DNA of 64,000 bases from Dendrophyllia cribrosa (Eukaryota > Cnidaria > Anthozoa > Scleractinia > Dendrophylliidae). A model generated the notes under the pieces. It saw only the letters and a program-made list of their open reading frames with translations. It ran no database searches and was not told where the DNA came from. Of the stretch, positions 55,901 through 64,000 are shown one piece after another. The DNA is taken from positions 23,348,958-23,412,957 of the forward strand of contig JAJLRJ010000008.1 of the NCBI GenBank assembly GCA_024195265.1, written 5' to 3'. The first letter of the stretch is position 1, and each line of letters begins with the position of its first letter. A program made the position numbers and the translations under genes.

Positions 55901-58900
55901 TTTGCATTTTGTGTGCTCAACGGCCATTGCGTATGCAGGCGAGACAGACTAGGATAAACAAGACTACGTTTTTTAAAAAGTAAGACACGAACAGCCCAAC
56001 TAAAAATCGCAAACTGAGAATGAACTGAACCTATGAATCATCAACGACAAGATGACCGACAACCAGCAAGCGAAAGCTAAGAGAGAAGGACTGAAGGAAT
56101 CCTTTATGTTAGACGAAAAAGAATTGTAGCCAAAAGAAAGAAACCTTAATATGCGACATATGCTATCATTTAAATTAAAACAGTGGAGCATTAGATTTTG
56201 ACCCTAAATGTTTTAATACCTGTTGTAAACTTTTATTTATAAAATTTTTTGGACTAATGGGCGAGATTATTCGTTTGTGTCACACCGAAAAAACACCAAA
56301 AAGTCCAACTTAAAAATAAAATTGAAGAATTAAAACTTAACTGGACGAACAACGGACAGCAAACACTCGAACGAAAACGGAACAGTTTGGTGACAAATTT
56401 GGATTTTGAAATAATCAGTTGTACCTAAAAAAACACTGTACTTTAGTGGGCTCACTAAAAACTTATTTATAATAGACAACATAGATTGATAATATGGAAA
56501 TTTTTATCTTCTTAGAAGGTCTGTCATTCTCGTCAGGGGCACAGTGAACAGACCCGGCAGAGAGATTAATTTAGCAAAACACTCCCGAAGTAATAAATAT
56601 GCGTACGAGAGACAGGTCAACTTACGGCTCAATGAAATTGAATATTTGCAAATAAATTCGGTAAATTCTCTACCGCATGTTTCAAACCCTGGTACCACAG
56701 CTGGCCCTACGTGCCTGAGCTGATTGATATCAATCTATATAGTTTATTTATATGGTAAAACTAGTCTTTTACCTCAGAGTGTCCAGGCATTGAAGATGAT
56801 TTGAGCTTTGATGCCGTGATTCAGTGGGCAAAAAAGTGCAGACATGAATTGTCAAACAGAAACTACAAGCTATGTTTTCGATTGCAGATGCTCACAATAT
56901 CGGCTGAAGATTAAAAGATGCTGAGCCATCCGTAAATAACAGTCATTTTCATTCACTAAACGGCCAAACGCTGAGAAAAAAACATTGAGTTGTTTTTTAA
57001 AAAGTAAATGACACGGACAGCCTAGCTAAAAATCGCAAACCGAGAATGAACGAACGGAAGGATATATATCCGAAGAGGATATTGGCCGCCATCGTTAAAC
57101 ACTGCGACGAAAACAACCGTGAAGAATAAGGACAAATCCCGAGAAAATCTCACATAAAGAAGCTCAACATTTTAGTCATTTTACAATTTAGAAGTATCGC
57201 AATGTTTTCATTCTGAAGCACCGACCGACACGTGTTCTGCAAGCCAAACTTTCGCTTGATGCTATTTGATAAAGACATGGCTTATCTAGCCAGAAGTTGT
57301 GATAAAATCCCTAAAGGTGAGTCCAGGAAGCTGTCTTTTACGGCTACTAAATGATCTTCTAAGCAGTAAACAACTTCAAACACCAGATCGGCGGCAAATC
57401 GCGTACATTGTATCCTAAACTGACTCGAAACTCAGCTGCCCGCGCGAGCACACGCAACAGTCAGCGGTAGTCAGAACAGATCATGAGCAACTGTTGATCT
57501 TATAGAATCCGGATTTTATGAATGCGCGAAGACGCGCGTGGGAATTGCTAAACTCACGAAGGCTTTTACATAAAAACAAGTCCGGTGACTACCACTTTTT
57601 ATTGTTTCAATGTAATATAATTATTGAGAGGAAACGTCAGACAAAAAATTAAAAAATTCTACGGAAGGAAATTTGCACTGCGTGAAAATTGTCTTTATCC
57701 AAATTTACAAAAATTCCGCTCCGTAGAATTTTTTTAAAATCATTGTGCATTTTCCTTTTCAAATGCCAAAAGCTATTACTAAAAAAAAACAGGGGGTCAC
57801 CGGGTTAATTTTCTAACTATTAGTGCCACAAGCTAAAAAGTAGGGCTGAATAATCCTTTGGAAACGTTGCCATGGAAACCGCTAATGAAGAAATAACACT
57901 TACTTTTGGTCAACTATAAATAAGATAAAAAAGTCACAATTAACAACAGATGTTCTTACCAAAGGATCTTCTTCTTCTGACATTGATTTCTGAATTTTAG
58001 CCTTGGCCATCTGTAACAAGAAAAATGAAAATTAATTAAAAGAACTACATACAAAGGGATTTTGCATATTGTTGGACAAAAGGCTGGCTTGTACCTCAAG
58101 AAAGACTTTTTTCTCCAGCTTAGTAAGAGCACATCCTCTTTGTGATTCCATTTGATTCCTTAAATCTGTGGAAAGTAAAGGCACTCTATTAAGTAAAATG
58201 ACCAAAAAACAAGAGGAATATATGTTTTGTTCCAGAATACTTCTATCCCCACCCCTCAGAATTTCCAATGCCCATCCATGGGTGGGAGGGGAGTAGGAAC
58301 ATTTCCCAATCTTGTACAGGACGTACGGACCACTGCTTGGTCAGTGGTAGGTCGCCACTGGGATGAACTTTAGGACAATGGAAAAATATTATTTAGCAGA
58401 AGTAGAAATATGGTCAGTAGAAGAAACCGAAAGCACACAATATCTGGGGTAAAAATTTGATTTCCTCAGAGTTCCTCCCAGACACCTACCACTGATCATG
58501 GAGCCTAAGAACAAGAATGGATACTTCCTGGAACCAGACATTACCTCAGTATAGCATTACGAAATTCAGATATATTTAGTAGCCACATTTATTTGAGGTC
58601 TGTCCCCTTTGAATTGATAATTTGGCTTTCATTTTTTTATGAAAAATGCCACAAATGCTACAATGCTGCAATTATGTTTTCTTGACTGAAATAAAAATTA
58701 CATTATAATTTAGTTATATAGATGGAAGTTGCCCATCAGGCAAAGTGAGCACTGAATGTTGCCCAACAATCTATTTGTCCCAAGCAACTGAATGATACTT
58801 TTTGTAAGCCATGGACTACCAGTATTAAGAATTATTACTATATACACCTTTAAATGTGATGTTTTCAAGATCCATCTTGGTAAAATCAATTTCCTCAAGA

Positions 58901-61900
58901 AACAATGCAACTTCATCACGAATCTGTCAAAATAGGACAATGAATGAGGTCTCAGCTAGTCCACGTTAAAAAATATGGACAAAAAAAGACAGGCTAGAAA
59001 CCTTTAAGACATTAATAAATTTGACATACAGTACTTAACACCTCACCCCAACATCAAGATAGAAAATCTTTTATTGGAGTGGTTGCTTATGAGATTCTAA
59101 GCATTTATTTTGACTGAGAACTGACTCAAATATGATTTCATAAAAATGATTTAAGATGGTGGCTTCAGGGAGATTGCTTTTGAGGGCACAGTAGATGGCA
59201 GACATACTTGTTTCTACTCGTCATGACGAGTGCACATTCAATGTGCTCTCAGCTAATTTGCATAAGTAATTATCATCACCTTTCAACATTGTCATCTTTT
59301 GCGGTACTCAACTAACACCTTACCCGGTCTTTATAAAACCACAAAGTGACTACTTAATATGCAAAGAAGCTGAGTGCACATTCAATGTGCATTCAGCTAA
59401 TTTCCATAATAATTCAAAGCACTTTGAAGTTCATCATGAAAATGCTTCCAAACCATACCAAGCACATGATTGGAACTTGTGACTAAACCACAACACAAAA
59501 ATAAGTCTTACATCTCCAGTAAGACTCCATTTCCTTTCTTCTTTCTTCCTTTTCTCATTTGGCCCTATAAAATGGAAAATAAAGAAATTAAAAATATTTT
59601 CACTAAAGCTAACTCTTTTTTTTATTTCTCAATATGAGGCATAGAAAAAATATAAAGTGCAACATATGTACATGTACGTAAGCTTTAATTGGGCCCGTTT
59701 TCAAATGCTGTCCCATATTTTGTGATTAACGGCTCACACAGAATTCAACACACCTTCACGGGGTGACTGAGAGTTGCTTTTCTTGTAAGGACTTTCAGGA
59801 CTGGATGAAATCTCTGGTGATGACTGAGACAATGATCTTTTGTTCTTGGCACTGTTTCTTGGAGTACCTGGGGATCTACTATCAAGAGCAGCCTGAAGCA
59901 TTTTTCCTGCTCTGTTAAGTGGAATGTCTGGGCTCCCTTTATCTAAATTCCTGTAAAATCAAATTTACAAAGTTAATTTGCATCAGGATCAAGATACATA
60001 TAATTATGTCGCCTTGCTTTGAGGAAGACCAGATGGCAGTTTTTTGGGCAGAAACATGCATTTATGTAGGCTGTTTGTTTCAGCTGTAGTGACCCCTAAG
60101 TCCGTTAAGGAGAGGCACTTTGGAACCACCAACAGACTGACTTCTGCTTTGACGGTCTGTACAGACTGTTCAAACTGTTTCACCACACAATCAGGATGTT
60201 ACATGAAAACATTCTAATTCGCTATAATGAGATCTAATTTACGGACCATCAATGTCCCGACTTCTGCTTTTACGGTCTTTACAGATCGTCAAGCTGTTTC
60301 ATCCCCGACCATCAAAACTACTACTTTTCATGTTTCTCAAACTGAACAAATGGTAAGGCTGATTTGACAGACTGTTTCAGTGCATCTATATTGGACATGA
60401 CTGTTAGACATGTCAGAGTATCTGTACCTGAGGCATCCCATTAGTCCTGAAGCCTTCTTCAACCTCATTACACCATCCTCATCAGTTTCATCATCAGAAT
60501 GCTGCACCATTGTGGGTGTGGCTGCTTTGCTAGACACCCCCTCAGCAGGGGAAAGGGTCATATCATCTGGAACAGATCCCATCCTCATAAAAGACAATCC
60601 AAATTGTTTGTCACTCCTATAAGGTTGGCAAAGGACAACTCTTATTCTATCCCACTGACTTCCTAGGGCGTGTTTGGAAAAGGCATCTGCATGAGAAAAA
60701 GAGAATCATTTGGAATTGATATTTCTTCCATATCCTTGTTCTTAAGTTATATAGTCCTCTAGTAATCAAAGGCTCCTAAGAGACAACCCATGAATAAGAA
60801 ATACTAACGCATAACGCAATATTACGGTAAGCTTATGTTTTCACACTGACATGGTTCGACATTTTTTTTAAATTAAACGTAAGAATTTTTGACTAACGCA
60901 AAAAAAAAGAAAAAAATCCTTTTCATAATGTCCAATCCGAAAAAAAAAAAGTGGTGAGTGTGACTTGAACTCGCGCCTCCCGAATGTCAAACCAGGCACT
61001 AAGCCGACGCCTCAAACCACTCGACCATGCATCATGGAATACATACTCAGTTAAAACTAAATTTTATTATTTCAAGGTAGATACGCATCAAAACGTGTGT
61101 CTCGGTTAAAAAATCCTTTTAGGTCGATTTTAATGTTGTATTAAAGACTCCAAATGCGAAACATCCAGTTTAAGCTTATTGCTGTTTATATTCGTTTACA
61201 ACAAATTAGTTATTTTTATCGCTGGATTTACATTGTTCTTGTTACGAAACGCATTCATAACAAAACATTACATCACTAAGTTTACAGCTGAGTGATGGAA
61301 CAAGCAAGCAAGCGAGCGAGTGAGTGTGTCGCGTACCCAGCGCAGCGGACACGGGATGTTGTGCACTGGAGATCGGGAAGTGTCAACCACAGTATAGAAT
61401 TCAACAGCACCAGTTGAGTCAACAGCATTTAATTAGAACACCAACTCGTCTGAATTATTGTACACATGCGGTGAAAACTAAAAGGGGAAATTACAATGTA
61501 CAAGATCAAATAGGGGCTAAGACTAATTACAAAGAAGCGAAATAGAAAGGGAAACGACAACTAAATACAATAGGCCGAAACTTACGTCTGATCCTGTCTA
61601 AAGGGCTAGAGAAACTCCAACGTTGTGTAACTCCGAAAAAGATAAAACCGCTCCGAAAACTCCAATGTTGCTCCGTAGATCTCCTCGCTCCGACTCCCCA
61701 AACTTAAGGGGCGTTCTCAGGTAAGGGTACAATTGACATGTACAGTTGTAAAACCGGTTAAAAAACGGGAATGGCTAGCTACGTAATTGATTCAAACTGT
61801 GAACAATAGTACATGAAAATGGGGGCGTAAAAACTCGATAAATGAAACAGAACAGAAACGTATCTTATCTAAATCAAAACAAAGGCTAAGCTTAATTACG

Positions 61901-63517
61901 TAATCAAGTTCTCTTTGATTGAATGTTCATTGTTCATCACAGAGTGAATTAGCCACCTTGACCATTAACCCGTTCATTACACTTGCACATATTCAAGGGT
62001 TACAAATGGGTACAGAAACCCCCCCAAAAACAAATTATAATAAACCGCAACACCAATAGCGACTGTTACGCAAGCTAAAAATACGTACTCTGGTTAAACA
62101 TTCTAACAGCGTGTGTCTTAGTCCAGTGTTTACATTCAGTAGGAGTCATGAGCATTGCTGATGGTAATAGGGTGACAAAGGGTTTGTCCTGGGGCCACAT
62201 AGAGTTTCCAACCAAAATCTCAATAAAAGCAGAGCCACAGTTACCTACAATGTAACAAAAGAGAACAACCAATTATATAATTACTGATAATGATAATGAT
62301 GACGATGATGATGACCTTAATGTGTCTTTGCTGTTGAATGCATAGACAGAATCTGGGGGGGGGGGGGGCAATAAATAAATAATTAATAGTCTTTAATGGG
62401 ACTTTACATCAAATGTGCAAGTTTACAATAATAATAGAGCAGTTTTCAATTGAGTGTCGTAAAACCAAAACCAAAGTAATTACTCTGACCAATCACAGCA
62501 GTCGTAAACAATCCAATGAACCAATCAGAGCTCGAAGCAATTACATGTCGCGGGCGCCAAGCGCGGGAAAACGCGTGCGAGCAAGTCACGATTGGTTTTG
62601 GTTTTACTTCTGATTGGTCGAGAAAGTGGCGCGAGATTTTTTAGCCAATCACAAAGCGTAGCAATGCAAAACCAAAGCAATTGTGTAATTACTTTCGACA
62701 GTCAATTGAAAACTGCTCTAATAATAATAATAATAATAATAATAAATACTAAAAATCAGAAGAAAGAGCAAAGGTTACCTACAATTTAACAAAAGAGAAA
62801 TGCCAATCAGTGTCTATGTAAATAAAATGATGATGATGATGATGATGACCTTAATGTGTCTTTGCTGTTGAATGCAAAGACATGTAAGTTACATGTAACC
62901 TGGAAAAAAGTATTAGAAATTGGGAAGGGAAAAAAAATTTGTGTTGGCGGGAAGTTTCAGAAGTAAGAACAAAACGACTAAACCCTCTACCGCACTTGCT
63001 CCAACTATCCTTTATCTTTAACAATATACTTCTAAAACAGTAACAACTATACTAAGAGGTAAAATACATAAAAAAAAACTTTAAGCTTACTTCTTTCGAC
63101 GTTTATCATGAAACATCAAAGCCCAATATGTGCTTTGTTGTAGGACAAAAGTACAATTATTGTTAATACATTTAGGCAATGCTTCGATCAATACACAATA
63201 TTTGAGTTATTCAACACTAAGTTGTACACACCAATGTCGATGTGGCTTATGTACGAAGCCTTTTCCAGTTGAAATTCAGCCTCCATTCGACCGCAATTTA
63301 TGTCTTCCTTCGCGATTTTCCAAGTGCCCGTGGCATCTGCTTTCCCTTTGCACAGATTGCCAGCTTTAAAGATGACATCCTAGTCACAGAAAAAGCAACA
63401 ATTTGTAAGACAAGTACTTAAACGACAACTTATGCTTACCTAAAATTCTGAACGGTGTAGCTTTTCCAGTACCTCGGAGCTGAAGCGAACCACAAACGAC
63501 AAGGCAACAGGCGCCAT
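52993..63517 (-). CDS. XRCC1 N-terminal-domain protein with two UBZ4 zinc fingers
   Basis: Eleven exons, all GT-AG and in phase: 63517-63473, 63379-63232, 62244-62089, 60686-60428, 59950-59754, 59564-59512, 58923-58848, 58165-58095, 58010-57960, 54695-54577, 53692-52993 (624 aa). Residues 1-158 match the XRCC1 N-terminal DNA-binding domain along its length: FVVRFSSEDVIFKAGNLC, SHIDIGNCGSAFIEILVG, VRMF, then WDRIRVVLCQPYRSDKQFGL SF. The middle is Ser/Lys-rich with helical parts. Residues 393-478 hold two 43-residue repeats (KTATSQERATNNTKPLSSQP...). The C-terminus has two C-x2-C-x11-H-x3-C fingers of RAD18/UBZ4 type (Cys546, 549, His561, Cys565; Cys585, 588, His600, Cys604). BRCT domains of true XRCC1 are absent; it resembles XNDC1-type proteins. 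A ubiquitin-linked single-strand-break repair role is inferred. Confidence 0.85.
53440..53690 (-). repeat. 129-bp coding tandem duplication in the XRCC1-like gene
   Basis: Two nearly identical 129-bp units (period from GGGAGGTTTCTCAACACG at 53441 to 53570) in the last exon encode two 43-residue repeats. The few differences include TCGGCT versus TCAACC in the SAI/STI region. Frame preserved. Confidence 0.88.
53773..53973. mobile_element. MITE with TTAACCCTTTAAGCCCTAA ends, in intron 10
   Basis: Left TTAACCCTTTAAGCCCTAA and right TTAGGGCTTAAAGGGTTAA are perfect inverted repeats. TTAA at both tips may be the target site. 201 bp, non-coding. Confidence 0.85.
54001..54048. repeat. Terminal copy of the GTCGACCG repeat family
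   Basis: 40 bases (54009-54048) are the exact reverse complement of 556-595, with a few more matching bases beyond. The rest of the palindromic block is missing; after GGCCGACAC the sequence passes into an 86-bp minisatellite. Confidence 0.85.
54055..54510 (+). repeat. 86-bp tandem repeat, about five units, in intron 10
   Basis: TTATTGGCTGAT starts at 54078, 54161, 54247, 54333 and 54419, a period of 83 then 86. Units carry CTCTATAAGATGGACACCTC and TTTCACTTGTTCATCTGTAA. Ends just before exon 10. Confidence 0.88.
54897..55508. mobile_element. Possible 612-bp inverted-end element in intron 9
   Basis: Ends TTAACCCTTTCGCTGCC and GCGGTGAAAGAGTTAA are imperfect inverted repeats. Non-coding. Shares the TTAACCCTTT start with 53773-53973 but is otherwise different. 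Confidence 0.5.
55600..55952 (+). pseudogene. Possible broken small gene inside intron 9
   Basis: ATGs at 55600 and 55618 (the latter in AACATGGCGGCGCG, a good start context) open a frame that stops after some 39 codons (MAARGFFRATVGYF...). A second frame, open without an ATG from 55584 to 55952, continues the coding look and ends in a hydrophobic segment (LMVLATFYGLHFVCSTAIAY). Together this could be a small membrane protein gene with a frameshift, or chance. Opposite strand to the host gene. Confidence 0.25.
55967..57055. repeat. Direct repeat pair in intron 9
   Basis: 55967-56033 and 56991-57055 share GTTTTTTAAAAAGTAA, ACAGCC, CTAAAAATCGCAAAC and GAGAATGAAC in the same order. The intervening kilobase holds nothing else that I recognise. 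Confidence 0.6.
57056..57959. other. Remainder of intron 9, no feature
   Basis: No exon, RNA or repeat was recognised. Confidence 0.35.
60951..61032 (-). pseudogene. tRNA-Leu/Ser-like remnant
   Basis: Minus strand reads TGGTCGAGTGGTTTGAGGCG (A-box and D-arm of class II type), a loop CTTAGTG (anticodon TAG if Leu), a long variable region, GAGTTCAAGTC (B-box variant) and CTCACCAC then a run of eleven T. The 5' bases do not pair with the 3' acceptor half, so it is a pseudogene or SINE head. In intron 3 of the XRCC1-like gene. Confidence 0.5.
61033..62074. other. Intron 3 of the XRCC1-like gene, unclassified
   Basis: Contains a GC-richer stretch from about 61320 to 61980 that may be an old mobile-element end, but no LTR boundaries, target duplication or coding motif could be established. 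Confidence 0.35.
62435..62720. mobile_element. GAGCAGTTTTCAATTGAG-type MITE, best copy
   Basis: Ends TAGAGCAGTTTTCAATTGAG and TCAATTGAAAACTGCTCTA are near-perfect inverted repeats with TA at the tips. Interior has several CCAATCA motifs. 286 bp, in intron 2 of the XRCC1-like gene. Confidence 0.88.
62721..62745 (+). repeat. (TAA)n microsatellite
   Basis: AATAATAATA run directly after the MITE end. Confidence 0.85.
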
Positions 63518-63618
63518 CTTGAAATTTGGCGGGAATCGCGCAATCTTTGTCACGTGATTACTGTCTTTTGGAGACCCAGTCCTTTCCGTTCCATCATTGT
63601 TGTTTCTCCAGGTTGATA
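63518..63618. promoter_or_regulatory. Bidirectional promoter with E2F and E-box sites
   Basis: Only 101 bp separate the start codons of the minus-strand XRCC1-like gene and the plus-strand PARN-like gene. TTTGGCGGGAA (63525-63535) is a classical E2F site, and CACGTG at 63551-63556 (in GTCACGTGAT) is an E-box. There is no TATA box. Cell-cycle control of the repair gene is inferred. Confidence 0.65.
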
Positions 63619-63697
63619 ATGGTCGAAGTTGTGCGAAACAACTTCGAGGACCTTTTTCCTGAGATCAAGGAAGCTATCGAGGAAAGTGCCTTCGTGG
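63619..63697 (+). CDS. First exon of a PARN-like ribonuclease (partial)
   Basis: ATG at 63619, then 26 codons and one base before a GTGAGT donor. The peptide (MVEVVRNNFEDLFPEIKEAI) matches in pattern the N-terminus of PARN/PNLDC1 poly(A)-specific 3' exoribonucleases, which begin with a short V/I-rich strand, NF, and an EAIEEADF segment leading to the catalytic D-G-E. The expected FVG/AID-E motif would start in the next exon, outside the window. Remaining 300 bp is intron. Short match, so the name is tentative. Confidence 0.55.
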
Positions 63698-64000
63698 GTG
63701 AGTAAGCTTTAGCTCTAGAAACCTACAGTGCTGACGATGTTGTCTGTCGATCGCGAATAAGCGCTAAACTGGCGAGGAAAACTGTTCGTTCAAATATTCA
63801 GAACTCACGCCGCGTGCGCAAGTGTCAAAATACTTGTATTTCACGTGCATCCATTAGTCCTTTCCATCAGAGCGATCAGAGTCTAGTTTGCCCTCAGTTA
63901 TCAATGGTAGATCTGGGCGTATAGTTCAAGATGTAATGATATTAATGACCAGAACACCAAGTAGAAATTGTCAACTGAATAATTTCTTTTTGCAAGTAGT
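63698..64000 (+). other. Start of intron 1 of the PARN-like gene
   Basis: No further exon is seen before the window ends. Confidence 0.5.

Larger units (their letters stand above)
62252..62882. repeat. Duplicated 95-105-bp segments flanking a MITE
   Basis: About 62245-62345 and 62776-62880 both run ACCTACAAT(G/T)TAACAAAAGAG to CTTAATGTGTCTTTGCTGTTG with a GAT microsatellite between. The first carries the acceptor of exon 3 of the XRCC1-like gene; the second is a decoy in the intron. Confidence 0.8.

Noticed and set aside
59210..59410. Two GAGTGCACATTCAATGTGC segments as an inverted-repeat element
   Set aside because: They are direct repeats about 143 bp apart with a short internal palindrome; no element boundary could be set.
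61320..61990. Possible solo LTR
   Set aside because: The stretch has TG/CA-like edges, but no matching 5-bp target duplication, primer site or polypurine tract could be paired.

Overview
This window looks like an animal nuclear genome, AT-rich and intron-rich, and crowded with short inverted-repeat (MITE) elements. The gene complement (TIR-only immune-type proteins, an XRCC1 N-terminal-domain protein, a RAMA-like protein), a DIRS-order tyrosine-recombinase retrotransposon and the style of the repeats suggest a cnidarian, most likely a stony coral. That assignment is inference; no species marker was seen. All protein genes are split by GT-AG introns, and I rebuilt the exons by hand from splice sites and reading phase.

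Left part (1-6 kb): a palindromic GTCGACCG-rich block, a TA-flanked MITE, and a cluster of tRNA-Phe-like genes (1.6-3.9 kb, both strands, with one more copy at 45.5 kb). Each carries an extra hairpin of about 30 nt in the T-arm region and is followed by a T-run. A foldback MITE lies at 4.19-4.38 kb.

6-31 kb: a direct segmental duplication. Each half carries one six-exon gene for a TIR-domain protein with an unassigned, possibly beta-trefoil, C-terminal domain. Copy A (7135-12245) has a 1-bp deletion in its last exon; copy B (23842-30770) is intact at 297 aa. The two halves act as natural filled/empty-site controls for several insertions. Copy B was hit by an 8.3-kb tyrosine-recombinase retrotransposon (15039-23346) upstream of the gene and by a LINE fragment in intron 1. 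Copy A was hit by a foldback MITE in intron 2. The retrotransposon has gag, RT/RNase H and tyrosine-recombinase coding regions, A1-B1-A2-B2 split direct repeats, and a predicted gag intron filled by a 132-bp tandem array with three hairpins per unit.

31-45 kb: a minus-strand gene for a large coiled-coil protein (first exon at 43025, main exon 33800-31302) with a long repeat-filled intron, several MITEs with clear target-site duplications, minisatellites, and a Penelope-like remnant with a possible hammerhead core.

45-64 kb: a seven-exon plus-strand gene (733 aa) with a RAMA-like C-terminal domain. Convergent to it is an eleven-exon minus-strand gene (624 aa) with an XRCC1 N-terminal domain and two RAD18-type UBZ zinc fingers, a plausible DNA-repair protein. 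Its start lies about 100 bp, head to head, from the first exon of a PARN-like ribonuclease gene that runs off the right edge. The shared promoter contains a classical E2F site.
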